From assembly GCF_019973375.1 (NCBI RefSeq), contig NZ_BPTV01000003.1:273459-337458 (forward strand): a stretch of 64,000 bases of DNA. Reading direction: 5' to 3'. Below are positions 1 through 8,912 of this stretch, one piece after another (the first letter of the stretch is position 1; each line of letters opens with the position of its first letter). This stretch comes from Prevotella lacticifex (GTDB lineage Bacteria > Bacteroidota > Bacteroidia > Bacteroidales > Bacteroidaceae). Made by a program: the position numbers and the translations under genes. The notes under the pieces are model-generated. The model was not told where the DNA came from, did no database searches, and worked only from the letters and a program-made list of their open reading frames with translations.

Positions 1-1
1 T

Positions 2-391
2 GTCGACGATGTCAATCTTGTTTACAACAATCCGCAGAATGTCAATGTCACCTTCGGCGGTAACGGAAGTACAGTCAGTGCTGACGACATCACAGTCAGC
101 TGGGATGGAGCCTTAGGAGCACGCGTCGTCAAGGACCTCCGGCAGGATGGCGACAACGTAGTGGCTACAGTGACAGTATATAATGGTGACCTCACAAAGG
201 AGATTGCCAAGGAAAGCCACACCTACACCAACGCTACCGTAACGGGAATCGACCACGTAGCTACAGCGTCGGCAGCCAAGACTGCCGCTACTTACGACCT
301 CAGCGGCCGTCGTGTAGATAACGCTGCACGTGGTGGAGTGTTCATCGTCCGCACTACCGACGGCAAGACAGTAAAAGTAGTCAGAAGATAA
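2..391 (+). CDS. C-terminal part of a secreted protein with a sorting-type tail (5' end outside window)
   Basis: The frame is open from the first bases of the window to a TAA at 389-391, so only about 129 C-terminal residues are visible. The visible part begins with a beta-rich stretch (VDDVNLVYNNPQNVNVTFGG) and ends with a motif of the type YDLSGRRV...GVFIVRTTDGKTVKVV. That ending is the usual form of the short C-terminal beta-domain found on secreted or surface Bacteroidales proteins, often linked to type IX secretion. The next gene starts 2 bases after the stop, so the two are surely co-transcribed. The catalytic or binding part lies upstream and cannot be identified. A calycin-like or carbohydrate-related partner of the PCMD protein is possible but is inference. 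Confidence 0.75.
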   Translation, partial: VDDVNLVYNNPQNVNVTFGGNGSTVSADDITVSWDGALGARVVKDLRQDGDNVVATVTVYNGDLTKEIAKESHTYTNATVTGIDHVATASAAKTAATYDLSGRRVDNAARGGVFIVRTTDGKTVKVVRR

Positions 392-393
392 AC

Positions 394-1590
394 ATGCGAA
401 ATTCGTTAGTAAGAATAGCAGCAGAGAGCCTTGTGGCAGTGGCAGCACTGCCACTTGTGCTCTCTTCTTGTATTAAGGATGAGGCTCCCAACAGCGAGGC
501 TGACATCACTGGGGTGACCCTTCCCGACAGCTCTGTGCTCCTGCGCGAGCCGGTAATCAGCAACAGCGACATCACGCTCTATGCCGATACCCCCGACAGC
601 ATCCTCGCTCCCACCTTCACACTCACCCCGGGAGCGACGATAGAGCCGGCATCGGGCACGCCGAGGAAGTTCTTCACGCGCCAAATGACAGTCAGCAACA
701 CCGACGAGGGCAAAGATACAACTTACACGTTCGTATCGACACCGCAGCAGTACACGGTGACCTCGCAGGACGGACAGTGGAAGAAAACCTACACGGTGAA
801 TGTGGTCAACAACGCCACGCCGGCCGATTTCCATTTCGATAATGTGCGGTATTATGAGTATAATGGTGAGCCCATATTCCAGATCTTTTACGAGAATGTT
901 GCCGGGCAGAACATCGACTGGGGCAGCGGCAATGCTGGAGCCATGGTGACGCTAATGGCCTCTAACCCTTCACCGGCCGACTTCCCCACATCGCAGGCCG
1001 ACGGCGGGGTCAGCGGCAAGTGCGCCAAGCTCACGACAATATCCACAGGAGCCCTCGGAACAATGTTCGGAGCACCGATAGCAGCCGGAAATCTATTCCT
1101 CGGCTCGTTTGTCGTGAACATGCAGGATATGCCGGCATCAACGCATTTCGGCATTCCTCTGAGAAACACCGCACCGGTATCGATGAGCGGTTACTACAAA
1201 TATGAGCCGGGAAAGACGTTCATCCGTCTCAACGACGCAAAGAATGGCACGGTGGAAGTGCCCGGCAAAACCGACGACTTCGCACTCTACGCCATCGTCT
1301 ACGAGGTAACCCCAGACGCACCTTACATCGACGGCAACAACTCACTGACATCACCAAATATCGTGCTCAAGGCCGAACTGGAGGCCGCCGACCACAAGAC
1401 TGGTGACGAATGGGTGCATTTCGACATTCCTTTTGTACAGCAGAACGGAAAGACAATCGACCGACAGAAACTCCTCGACGGCAAATATAATATTGCCATC
1501 ATCATGAGCTCGAGTGAGGGCGGAGCACGCTTTGAGGGTGCAATTGGCAGTACACTGTTTGTCGACGAGATACATATCAAATATGAATAG
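394..1590 (+). CDS. PCMD-type (putative carbohydrate metabolism domain) lipoprotein
   Basis: A 398-residue protein with a lipoprotein signal: a hydrophobic stretch (residues about 8-23) ending LVLSSC, with Cys26 as the lipid-attachment residue. The middle has Ig-like beta strands with Thr/Ser-rich linkers (about 40-150). The C-terminal half (about 155-398) has the spacing of the Bacteroidetes PCMD domain, including FHFDNVRYY near its start and FVDEIHIKYE at the very end. Family members are predicted outer-surface glycan-related proteins, but no reaction is established. It is read 2 bases after the preceding secreted-protein gene and 35 bases before a barrel gene, which suggests a three-gene envelope operon. 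PCMD is assigned by recognition, not by search. Confidence 0.7.
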   Translation: MRNSLVRIAAESLVAVAALPLVLSSCIKDEAPNSEADITGVTLPDSSVLLREPVISNSDITLYADTPDSILAPTFTLTPGATIEPASGTPRKFFTRQMTVSNTDEGKDTTYTFVSTPQQYTVTSQDGQWKKTYTVNVVNNATPADFHFDNVRYYEYNGEPIFQIFYENVAGQNIDWGSGNAGAMVTLMASNPSPADFPTSQADGGVSGKCAKLTTISTGALGTMFGAPIAAGNLFLGSFVVNMQDMPASTHFGIPLRNTAPVSMSGYYKYEPGKTFIRLNDAKNGTVEVPGKTDDFALYAIVYEVTPDAPYIDGNNSLTSPNIVLKAELEAADHKTGDEWVHFDIPFVQQNGKTIDRQKLLDGKYNIAIIMSSSEGGARFEGAIGSTLFVDEIHIKYE

Positions 1591-1625
1591 TAACACACTG
1601 TAAATCTGTGGATTACATATCAAGA

Positions 1626-2438
1626 ATGAAAAGAATAACAATGAGAATAGCCGGTGTAGCCCTCATCATGGCGACAACGTTGCCGGCAGTGGCACAGGAC
1701 AACCAGTCGGCGACGACGGCAGTGCCCGACCGCGACCGCAACCTGACATTTATGACCTCAAAAGGATGGGAATGGGAGCTCAACGCCGGACTGAATATCG
1801 GAGGTGCCACACCTTTAGGCATGCCGCGAGAGGTACGGAAGGTGCGCACCTACAACCCTAAACTCAACGGAAGCTTAGAGGGAAAAGCCACAAAATGGTG
1901 GGGTGCCGACCGCCGCTGGGGCACATCGGTGGGTGTGAAGTTTGAAACGAAGGCTATGAAGGTCGACGCCGACGTAAAGAGTTATCACACAGAGATTATC
2001 CGCGATGCCGACCGCGTCAGCGGCTATTGGACTGGTTTCGTCGACATCGACTACGACGAGACATTCTTCACCGTTCCCGTCACCGTCGACTATCGCATCA
2101 ACAACCGTTGGAAAGTCAATGCCGGAGCCTTCTTCTCTGTCCGTACCGACGGCAGTTTCTCGGGATACGTCAAGGACGGTTATCTACGTTCAGGCAATCC
2201 CACGGGCGAGAAAATCGTTTACTCGGCCAACCAGCGTGCAGCCTACGAGTTCGACAATGATCTCCGGCGCACAATGTGGGGTGTACAACTCGGCGGCTCC
2301 TGGCGCGCCTATCGCCATTTCTCCGTCAACGGGGAACTGTCCTATAGTTTCAACAATATCTTCCGCAGCGGTTTCAACACCGTTGAGGAGAGCCTGCATC
2401 CGCTATATTTTAATATCGGTTTCGGCTATACATTCTGA
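1626..2438 (+). CDS. outer-membrane beta-barrel protein
   Basis: A 270-residue protein with a signal peptide (MKRITMRIAGVALIMATTLP, then AVAQ) and then alternating hydrophobic/polar strands. It ends in an aromatic residue (FNIGFGYTF), the classic C-terminal BAM-recognition signature of outer-membrane barrels. Strands such as WGVQLGGSWRAY and FSVNGELSYSF fit an 8-10 strand porin-like barrel of the outer-membrane protein beta-barrel (PF13568-like) class. An in-frame ATG exists 18 bases upstream at 1608, but 1626 places the basic residues and the hydrophobic core as in normal signal peptides. It is the last gene of the probable operon with the PCMD lipoprotein. Substrate or partner is unknown. 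Confidence 0.75.
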   Translation: MKRITMRIAGVALIMATTLPAVAQDNQSATTAVPDRDRNLTFMTSKGWEWELNAGLNIGGATPLGMPREVRKVRTYNPKLNGSLEGKATKWWGADRRWGTSVGVKFETKAMKVDADVKSYHTEIIRDADRVSGYWTGFVDIDYDETFFTVPVTVDYRINNRWKVNAGAFFSVRTDGSFSGYVKDGYLRSGNPTGEKIVYSANQRAAYEFDNDLRRTMWGVQLGGSWRAYRHFSVNGELSYSFNNIFRSGFNTVEESLHPLYFNIGFGYTF

Positions 2439-2800
2439 CACTACATCAAAACGCAGCATTATTGGCGCGAGAACTGTCCTCCGCCAAAATGTTGCGTTCG
2501 CGTTGTAACGTCCAGTTCCTACACTATTCCGCTGACATAGTTGACCGTTCCAATTTCCTTTCCGGCCACAACGATGTCGTTAATGTTTTCTTTTAAATTA
2601 ATCTCTGCCACCACAGAAATGTCTTTTCTCAGCATCACTATCATCCATGGAATACTAAACTCATTCTCGTCTGTGGCGTATAACATGTCCGTAGCCTGCG
2701 TATCCAAACACACCGCAAATGCGCTGCAACACGCTACCGGTCCTAAGGGCTATGGGACGGATATGACTGTTAATATTTTTCCTTCTGATTATGGCGTCGT
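2439..2800. other. gene-free spacer between convergent genes, with one long hairpin
   Basis: No convincing gene is seen. Near the start, 2450-2460 pairs with 2488-2498 (11 bp, one G-T), and the stem continues inward through TTGGCG/CGCCAA. This makes a roughly 17-bp stem just after the barrel gene, a likely transcription stop for the + strand although no T-run follows. The remainder (2520-2790) has only short unsupported reading frames. Confidence 0.5.
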
Positions 2801-4804
2801 CTATCTGCTTGGTACCACCTCAATGATGGATCCGTCGGGACGGAAGTGCAGCTCGTCGATGCACACCTCACGGTGGGTGCCTGGCGCGGTCTTGAGATAA
2901 GACTCATTGATGCGGTGGTAGACGATGAACCAGCGGCCGCTGCGGGGGTCCTCGACGACAGAGTTATGTGCCGTACCATAGATGCCGTCCATAGGTCTCT
3001 GCCTCAGCACTATAGGCTGCCGTGCAACGGTTATTGGGCCCATGGGAGAGTCGGCAGTGCCGTAAGCCACGTGATAGTTGCGCGAGCCGGTATCGTCGAC
3101 CGACCACATGAAATAGTATTTCCCATTGCGCTTGAAGACGTATGTGCCCTCGCGGAATGCATAGTCGTCGAGGGTACCGCCACGAGGGGTGATAACCTTT
3201 ACGCCCGTGGTGTCGATACTCGTCATATCGCTGTTGAGTTTGGCAACAGCCATGAAACCGTTGCCCCAATAGAGATAACTCTGACCGTCGTCATCGGTGA
3301 ACACATCGACGTCAATGACATGACCGCCACGGTGCCCCGAAGGATCGGTGGTGACAAGAGGATGCCCGCTGTCGGTGAACCTTCCGTCAGGCCTGTCGGC
3401 AACAGCCACACCGATGGCCTTTCCCTTCCCGTCGTCGGCACTATAATAGAGGTAGTATTTCCCGTTCTTCTCCACGGCCGCGGGGGCCCAGGCGTTGCCC
3501 TTGGCCCACCGTGTGTCGCGGGTGACATCGAAGGGCACACCCTCGTAGGTCCAGTTCTTCATGTCGGCCGACGAATAGCAAGTGAAGAATGTACCGCCCC
3601 ACTGCGGGAATCCGTCGGTCGTCGAGTAGATATAATACTTGCCGTCGGAGAAGAGAATCTCCGGGTCGGCATGAAACTCCGGGAGAACGGGATTGCGGGT
3701 CACTACACTGTCATACTGCCGCCAGTAGTTGTCGAGCCGTTCGTATTCTTCCTTTGTCAGGGCGACGAACGATCCATGCTGCGGTGCCGCCACACCGATG
3801 ATGTCCTGCGGCGAGTTGAAGTGCGATAAGTATCTGTCAGCCTTACAGATACGGTATCTCGCCGGACGCGAAGAATACTCTACATATCCCACTCGCCATC
3901 CGTCGTCACCGGCAATCTGGAATGCAGATGAGCCCTCGCACTTCCGTTTCCCCTCGAAGCTTACGAAGTCATTATCGTCGGGCTGCGGCCACGGACCGGT
4001 GAGCTTCTTAGCCTTCGTAGTGAAAATTCCCGGTTTGCCGCCCTCCTTTTTTATCAGCATGTGATATTTTCCGTCGGCACGAACGTAATTGATGTCGGCA
4101 TCGATGGTAGCGTAACCCCAGTCGAAGAGCAGCCGCGGCTTTGTCAGTCGGGTGAACGACCGGTCAGCATAGCTGTAATACATCCTGTCGTAGCCTTCCT
4201 CCTTGTCGTTGAGCAGGGAGTAGTAGATGAAGTATCCGCCTCTGGTGCCGTCTTTCCACCGGTATGTCGGGTCCCAAATAGCCTGCGGTGCCCACACCCG
4301 CCGAATGGTGCTGTAGTCCTTGTAGGGGTCTGGCGACTCGGGATCGCAGAAGATCTGTGGTCCTTTTCTGAAGTCGAAGGTGCGGGCCGTCCAGTGAATG
4401 AGGTCGTCGCTGCGCAGCAGATTCATTCCGTAGTTATCCCATTTTCGGCTGCGTGCCACACACATGTCGGTGGTGAGCATCACGAAACCGTGACCATCGG
4501 CGGCACGAGCTATATATGCGTCGCGTGCCCCGCCTTCTATCTCACTGAGCTTTCGCGTGTCATACACTTCCCTTCCTTTATTGAGGTCGTGCCAGTGTAT
4601 GCCGTCTCTACTGAGTGCGAAGGCTGTCCACTCGCCGTCGCGGCTCATGTGGCAATAGAGATAGCCGTAGATATCCTTTGGCTTGGGTTGTGGGTTGCCC
4701 TGCCCTGCCGCGGCGCTGATGGCACCGGCTATTGAACAGACAAGCATCAGTGCTGTCGCCAGCACCCGGCTGATAGAATTTAATGTCATCGTCTTGTAGT
4801 TCAT
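2801..4804 (-). CDS. secreted two-domain glycoside hydrolase, family 43-like
   Basis: A 667-residue protein with an N-terminal signal (SRVLATALMLVCSIAGAISAAAG). It appears to contain two five-bladed beta-propellers. The first (about residues 45-330) has candidate catalytic acids Asp95 (GGARDAY), Asp237 (TIDADI) and Glu290 (CEGSSAF). The second (about 370-665) has the clearest GH43 signature: Asp380 in HADPEI, Asp498/500 in VIDVDVF, and Glu552 in FREGTY. GH43 enzymes cleave alpha-L-arabinofuranosides, beta-xylosides or related linkages by inversion; the substrate here cannot be told. The start at 4804 overlaps the stop of the upstream aldo/keto reductase as ATGA, so the two are translationally coupled. 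An ATG at 4810 is also possible. No SusC/D pair is nearby, so this is not an obvious polysaccharide utilisation locus. Confidence 0.85.
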   Translation of the reverse strand: MNYKTMTLNSISRVLATALMLVCSIAGAISAAAGQGNPQPKPKDIYGYLYCHMSRDGEWTAFALSRDGIHWHDLNKGREVYDTRKLSEIEGGARDAYIARAADGHGFVMLTTDMCVARSRKWDNYGMNLLRSDDLIHWTARTFDFRKGPQIFCDPESPDPYKDYSTIRRVWAPQAIWDPTYRWKDGTRGGYFIYYSLLNDKEEGYDRMYYSYADRSFTRLTKPRLLFDWGYATIDADINYVRADGKYHMLIKKEGGKPGIFTTKAKKLTGPWPQPDDNDFVSFEGKRKCEGSSAFQIAGDDGWRVGYVEYSSRPARYRICKADRYLSHFNSPQDIIGVAAPQHGSFVALTKEEYERLDNYWRQYDSVVTRNPVLPEFHADPEILFSDGKYYIYSTTDGFPQWGGTFFTCYSSADMKNWTYEGVPFDVTRDTRWAKGNAWAPAAVEKNGKYYLYYSADDGKGKAIGVAVADRPDGRFTDSGHPLVTTDPSGHRGGHVIDVDVFTDDDGQSYLYWGNGFMAVAKLNSDMTSIDTTGVKVITPRGGTLDDYAFREGTYVFKRNGKYYFMWSVDDTGSRNYHVAYGTADSPMGPITVARQPIVLRQRPMDGIYGTAHNSVVEDPRSGRWFIVYHRINESYLKTAPGTHREVCIDELHFRPDGSIIEVVPSR

Positions 4805-5766
4805 TTGCAATCGTCGATAGCTTTAAGGTCGGCCTCGAGCTGTCGCGTACTGCTTGCCCCCACGAGCACACTCGTGACGCCATCCTGTTCAAGAATCCAC
4901 GACAGAGCCCTCTCGGCGAGAGTCTGTCCGTGTGTGGCGGCCTCCTCGTTATACTCTCTTATCTTTGAGAGGAGCTCCGGCGTAAGCATATCGGGGTGTA
5001 GCGAACCACCTTGGGCCATGCGACTGTCGGCAGGAATACCGTTTAGATACCTGTCGGTGAGGAGTCCCTGGGCCAACGGCGAGAAACTGATGAACCCTAT
5101 GCCGCGGTCGCTACAAAACTGCAGTTGCCCCTGCTCCATCGGCGAACGGTCGATGAGGTTGAGGCGTCCCTGGTAGATAAGCAACGGCACATCACGTTCG
5201 CGGAGGTATTTCTCAGCGGCCATAAGGGCACCAAGAGGCCACCGGCTGATGCCGACATAGAGGGCCTTCCCCTGTCTGACGATGTCGACAAGGGCCTGCA
5301 AGGTCTCCTCCAACGGTGTGTCGGGGTCGTAACGGTGACTGTAGAAGAGGTCGACATAATCGAGGTGCATTCGCCTGAGACTCTGGTCGATACTCGCCAT
5401 AAGGTATTTGCGACTGCCCCAGTTGCCGTAAGGCCCCGGCCACATGTCGTATCCGGCTTTCGTCGAGATGAAAAGCTCATCACGATAAGGGCGGAAGTCG
5501 TCGTCCATAAGGCGCCCGAAGGTCTCCTCAGCCGTTCCATAAGGAGGACCGTAGTTGTTGGCTAAGTCGAAGTGGGTGATGCCGTGGTCGAAGGCATAAT
5601 GTGTGATGGCCCTGCTCCGCTCATACGGGTCGACACCTCCGAAGTTATGCCAGAAGCCGAGACTGACTTTCGGGAGCATGACTCCCGACTGTCCACAACG
5701 ACGGTACATCGTCGCAGAATGAGCGTAGCGGTCGGCCGATGCGCTGTATCTTTCTTTGAGTTCCAT
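4801..5766 (-). CDS. aldo/keto reductase (YghZ/Gpr-like, AKR14 type)
   Basis: A cytoplasmic NADPH-dependent oxidoreductase of about 321 residues. The (alpha/beta)8 family hallmarks are present: Asp and Tyr in HFDLANNYG, Lys in ISTKAG, and His in FYSHRYDP, plus a C-terminal cofactor segment SVLVGASSTRQLEADL. The N-terminal sequence RRCGQSGVMLPKVSLGFWHNFGG matches the YghZ/L-glyceraldehyde-3-phosphate reductase branch, which reduces small aldehydes and sugar aldehydes. ATG 5766 (MELKERYSAS) is preferred; an ATG at 5790 would add eight residues. The gene overlaps the GH43 gene by 4 bases, pointing to joint use, perhaps on a released sugar, which is inference. Confidence 0.85.
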   Translation of the reverse strand: MELKERYSASADRYAHSATMYRRCGQSGVMLPKVSLGFWHNFGGVDPYERSRAITHYAFDHGITHFDLANNYGPPYGTAEETFGRLMDDDFRPYRDELFISTKAGYDMWPGPYGNWGSRKYLMASIDQSLRRMHLDYVDLFYSHRYDPDTPLEETLQALVDIVRQGKALYVGISRWPLGALMAAEKYLRERDVPLLIYQGRLNLIDRSPMEQGQLQFCSDRGIGFISFSPLAQGLLTDRYLNGIPADSRMAQGGSLHPDMLTPELLSKIREYNEEAATHGQTLAERALSWILEQDGVTSVLVGASSTRQLEADLKAIDDCK

Positions 5767-5842
5767 ATTTATAGTTTTTAGTTTGTTCATAACACCCCGT
5801 CGTCAGGTCATCGTCTGTCGGCGGGTAATAATTATCACAGGG

Positions 5843-5850
5843 CAAAATTA
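5843..5850 (-). promoter_or_regulatory. -7 box for the aldo/keto reductase-GH43 operon
   Basis: Read on the minus strand this is TAATTTTG, which fits the Bacteroidetes TAnnTTTG -7 element. It lies about 75 bases upstream of the preferred ATG. No clear TTTG -33 partner is seen, so the call rests on the -7 box alone. Confidence 0.45.
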
Positions 5851-6276
5851 CAACTTTTATTTCTATCCCACATTAATTATTTGTTTAAATAACTTTATTT
5901 CTTGTGGCAAGTCTTGCATCCAGTATTAGCATAGATTTACAAGGAATCTGTCTGAAATGGCATTTTGCAGAATGCTTATAGTTAAGGTTTATGGCCGTCC
6001 TACCAACGGGCATATTAATAATGTATAGTTATGAGTACCGCTTCCGCAAACGACAATCATTGAATGCGACCATTGGCCTTATGAATCTCTGTTTAAGTTG
6101 ATTGTTATTTCGGGTGCAAAGTTACTAAATATTTTTCCCAATTCCAAATATCATGAGGGTAGTTCGGGGTATAGAAAGGGGTATATACACAAGTAGTTAA
6201 TAATCAAAGGGTTGTCAGGGTGACTGTTTGCTACAATGTTTATTTACGTAAATGATTAAGAATTTCCATTAAATTG
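5851..6276. other. AT-rich gene-free spacer
   Basis: There is no reading frame with coding character and no tRNA-like fold. The DNA is AT-rich, and I see only short direct repeats. It separates the minus-strand AKR operon from the first small-RNA unit. Confidence 0.5.
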
Positions 6277-6308
6277 TTTTGTTAAGTAAGAATTAATCTT
6301 TATTTTTG
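6277..6308 (+). promoter_or_regulatory. complete Bacteroidetes-type promoter of small RNA 1
   Basis: TTTTG at 6277-6281, a 19-base spacer, then TATTTTTG at 6301-6308. This matches the TTTG-N19-TAnnTTTG consensus exactly. Transcription would start near 6313. Confidence 0.7.
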
Positions 6309-6311
6309 CAA

Positions 6312-6390
6312 CGTCAGCAATGACCCCGAGCGGAACTGTACCGTAACCGTTCCTGTACCGGCAGCCTTTGGGCTGCTTTTTATTTATTCT
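6312..6390 (+). ncRNA. candidate small RNA 1 (about 80 nt), unassigned
   Basis: A self-contained unit: the perfect promoter at 6277-6308 is followed after about 55 bases by an intrinsic terminator (stem 6361-6366/6371-6376, loop TTTG, then a run of Ts to 6390). The body can fold GGAAC with GTTCC (about 6331-6354), and GTACCG occurs twice. There is no usable ORF. No known family was recognised. It could be a trans-acting sRNA or, less likely, the leader of a lost gene. Confidence 0.6.
6361..6390 (+). terminator. intrinsic terminator of small RNA 1
   Basis: GCAGCC at 6361-6366 pairs with GGCTGC at 6371-6376 around a four-base loop, and TTTTTATTTATT follows directly. Confidence 0.75.
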
Positions 6391-6529
6391 TCCCAGCAGT
6401 TCAGTTCTTAATGGTTGACGGCGGTTATCATACCTTTCTTAGCAATCAGAGCAAAGATGCAGCTAACGGGTGTCTCGAAGAGGAATTGAATTTCTTTTGC
6501 GCACATGATGAAAAAATATCCTATTTTCG

Positions 6530-6560
6530 TTTGGTACTTGAAATTAAAGTCGTATATTTG
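6530..6560 (+). promoter_or_regulatory. complete Bacteroidetes-type promoter of small RNA 2
   Basis: TTTG at 6530-6533, a 19-base spacer, then TATATTTG at 6553-6560. Spacing is identical to the promoter of small RNA 1, about 250 bp upstream. Confidence 0.7.
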
Positions 6561-6563
6561 CAG

Positions 6564-6641
6564 CAGACCACAAGGGTTTAGCGTATGCTACGGCATGGCG
6601 CCTCGCGGGGAAGTACCAAAAGACTTCCCCGTTGTCTTTTT
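6564..6641 (+). ncRNA. candidate small RNA 2 (about 78 nt), unassigned
   Basis: A second compact unit, with a perfect promoter at 6530-6560 and a strong terminator at 6606-6641. The body contains a small hairpin (AGCGTATGCT, about 6580-6589) and a GC-rich central part. It shares no obvious sequence with small RNA 1 but has the same length and promoter layout. No ORF and no recognised Rfam-type motif. Confidence 0.6.
6606..6641 (+). terminator. intrinsic terminator of small RNA 2
   Basis: CGGGGAAGT at 6606-6614 pairs perfectly with ACTTCCCCG at 6623-6631 around an eight-base loop. TTGTCTTTTT follows. Confidence 0.75.
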
Positions 6642-6831
6642 CGCTGTAACAGATCCTATCTTCTTATAAGACAATGTGATACCGACTTCTTCGTAAAGTC
6701 CCACTTTTGTCACGGGGATTGGTGAAGTACAGCGCTGAATTGCAGCTCCTGAGGTAAGAGCTCTGAGACTCCCTTTTATTTTGAAAAATTTAGTATTGAC
6801 TGATTTTCAAGCAGTTACAAGGCGGATACCA

Positions 6832-7386
6832 TCACTCCTCCTCATCATCGCTGTCCTGGCTCTGCGACGACACTGAGGTACCACCCTGACTGTCGATAAG
6901 CAGGGTGAGGGGCACAAACTCGTTGTCGGCCATCTCGTCGGGCGAACCGATGGCGATGGCAAAGGTGAGCTTACCGTCGGCGACATTGTCGAAATTGAAT
7001 CCCGTCAGACCCCACTTCTTCGCGACTCCGGCATCGACATACTTGCTGAAGTCAGCACGAGTATAGGTCTTGTCGACAAACGTAGAACCATCGGCGCGGG
7101 TGATGAGCAGGTGCACCTTATTATCATAATATTTGTTTCCCGAGGCATCCTCCACAAGCGGCAAACCTTTATCGGGTTGCCGAGTGATGCTGATACGGTA
7201 GTTGCTGCCCATCCAACTGACAGTACGTGGCGGAATCGTTCCGGCCTGCATTGTCAATGGCCCCGACGGCTTCTTCGTTTCTGTCGGCATCTTCGTTATG
7301 ATGTCTTTCGATTCTTTTTTGTTCTTGCACGATGTGAGTCCGAATGTCAGCAAACCAGCTAACATTAAGAGCATTATATGTCTCAT
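6832..7386 (-). CDS. lipoprotein of unknown function
   Basis: A 184-residue protein. MRHIMLLMLAGLLTFGLTSC is a lipoprotein signal with the lipidated Cys at 20, so it is anchored in the envelope. The mature part is a small beta-rich domain (about 45-165) including VSWMGSNYRISITRQPD and YYDNKVHLLITRADG, followed by an acidic tail (DSDDEEE). This resembles a Bacteroidales lipoprotein family of unknown function (DUF4738-like, by memory only). It is monocistronic, and a -7 box (TAATTTTG on the minus strand, 7414-7421) lies 28 bases upstream of the ATG. Confidence 0.8.
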   Translation of the reverse strand: MRHIMLLMLAGLLTFGLTSCKNKKESKDIITKMPTETKKPSGPLTMQAGTIPPRTVSWMGSNYRISITRQPDKGLPLVEDASGNKYYDNKVHLLITRADGSTFVDKTYTRADFSKYVDAGVAKKWGLTGFNFDNVADGKLTFAIAIGSPDEMADNEFVPLTLLIDSQGGTSVSSQSQDSDDEEE

Positions 7387-7464
7387 CTACTTACGTTTTA
7401 TTGAATTTGGATACAAAATTAATAAAAATAAACGCAAAAAGAAAAAATATGTCATATTTTTTAT

Positions 7465-7472
7465 TAACTTTG
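7465..7472 (+). promoter_or_regulatory. -7 box of the symporter gene
   Basis: TAACTTTG fits TAnnTTTG and lies 30 bases before the ATG at 7503. No good -33 element is seen. It is divergent from the lipoprotein promoter at 7414-7421. Confidence 0.45.
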
Positions 7473-7502
7473 CACTTGTCTAACTGAAAAAGAGCAGTGA
7501 CT

Positions 7503-8897
7503 ATGCAGACCATCAACGAAATATTAACGTCAATCAGCGGCTTCCTTTGGGGTTGGCCGATGATTATTCTCCTTCTTGGCACCCACATTTTTCTCACCAT
7601 CCGCCTGCGTTTTCCGCAGCGAAAGATTTTCACGGCCATCAAGCTCAGTGTTCACCGCGACAAGGGCTCATCGGGCGACGTGAGTCAGTTTGGAGCCTTA
7701 GCCACCGCCCTTGCCGCCACCATCGGCACTGGCAACATCATTGGCGTGGGCACCGCCGTGGCCCTCGGCGGTCCGGGAGCCGTGCTATGGTGCTGGCTGA
7801 CAGGTGTTTTCGGTATTGCCACGAAATACTCCGAGGGTCTGTTAGCCATCAAATACCGCGTGAAAACCAAGGACGGACGCATGCTCGGTGGCCCGATGTA
7901 TGCCCTCGAGCGCGGCCTGGGGTGGAAGTGGCTCGCCGTGCTCTTCGCATTCTTCACCGCCATAGCATCGTTCGGCATTGGCAACACTGTCCAGGCCAAC
8001 GCCATCTCGACGCTCGCCGACACATCCTGGGGCATCCCCACATGGGTTTCGGGAGCCGTCATCTGCGCCCTTACAGCCATCGTCATCCTTGGCGGAGTGA
8101 AGAGCATAGCACGCGTATGCAGTGCCCTGGTACCGTTTATGGCTCTGTTTTATGTCGTCGGCTGTATATATATATTATGTGTAAACCACGATTTTCTGTG
8201 GCCGGCAGTGAAACTCATCTGCGAGGATGCTTTCTCACTGCGTGCCGCCACCGGTGGTGCCACCGGTACGGTTATCATGCTTGCGGCCCGCTACGGAATA
8301 GCCCGCGGCCTCTTCTCTAACGAGTCGGGACTCGGCTCGGCACCTATCGTGGCGGCAGCGGCCAAAACGAAGAATCCCGTCCGACAGGCATTGGTGTCGT
8401 CGACGGGAACATTCTGGGATACCGTTGTCATCTGCGCGCTGACGGGCATCGTGATTGTGAGCTGCATCATCGCCGACCCGAATATCAGTGCCAACGACGG
8501 CGCCAAGCTCACCCATTTGGCTTTCTGCCACATACCGTACATCGGGGCTCCGCTGCTGTCGTTCGGACTCCTGACGTTCGCTTTCAGCACCATCCTCGGA
8601 TGGAGCTACTATGGTGAGCGTGCTGTCGAATACCTCAGCGGAAAACGGTGGATAATCGTCTACCGCGTGCTGTATATCGTTGCCGTGTTCGCGGGATCAG
8701 TGGTCAGCCTCGACCTGGTGTGGAACCTTGCCGACTGCATGAACGCCCTTATGGCCATTCCGAACCTTATCAGTCTGTTGGCTCTCAACGGCATTATCGT
8801 CCACGAAACCCGTAAATATCTATGGCGCGGACGCCTCGACCGGGAGATGGACGACTGGGAGATTCAGCAGATGATTGACGACAACGAAAGCGAATGA
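7503..8897 (+). CDS. sodium:alanine symporter family (AGCS) amino-acid carrier
   Basis: A 464-residue inner-membrane protein with about 10 hydrophobic segments. AGCS features are clear: the early segment GALATALAATIGTGNIIGVGTA (about residues 59-80), where the conserved small residues line the Na+/substrate site, and the later NESGLGSAPIVAAAAKTKNPVRQ (about 274-296). The family carries alanine, glycine or glutamine with Na+ or H+. Upstream in-frame GTG/ACT codons at 7497 are ignored in favour of the ATG. It stands alone between a divergent lipoprotein and a convergent small gene. The exact amino acid is not deducible. Confidence 0.92.
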   Translation: MQTINEILTSISGFLWGWPMIILLLGTHIFLTIRLRFPQRKIFTAIKLSVHRDKGSSGDVSQFGALATALAATIGTGNIIGVGTAVALGGPGAVLWCWLTGVFGIATKYSEGLLAIKYRVKTKDGRMLGGPMYALERGLGWKWLAVLFAFFTAIASFGIGNTVQANAISTLADTSWGIPTWVSGAVICALTAIVILGGVKSIARVCSALVPFMALFYVVGCIYILCVNHDFLWPAVKLICEDAFSLRAATGGATGTVIMLAARYGIARGLFSNESGLGSAPIVAAAAKTKNPVRQALVSSTGTFWDTVVICALTGIVIVSCIIADPNISANDGAKLTHLAFCHIPYIGAPLLSFGLLTFAFSTILGWSYYGERAVEYLSGKRWIIVYRVLYIVAVFAGSVVSLDLVWNLADCMNALMAIPNLISLLALNGIIVHETRKYLWRGRLDREMDDWEIQQMIDDNESE

Positions 8898-8912
8898 CGC
8901 TGCCGGTGCCCT

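Noticed and set aside
2519..2713. A 64-codon minus-strand ORF after the GH43 gene.
   Set aside because: It has no start context, no recognisable motif and no supporting neighbour, and it lies in a spacer with no other sign of coding.
2801..5766. A polysaccharide utilisation locus around the GH43 gene.
   Set aside because: No susC/susD pair or matching regulator is nearby; the only partner is an aldo/keto reductase.
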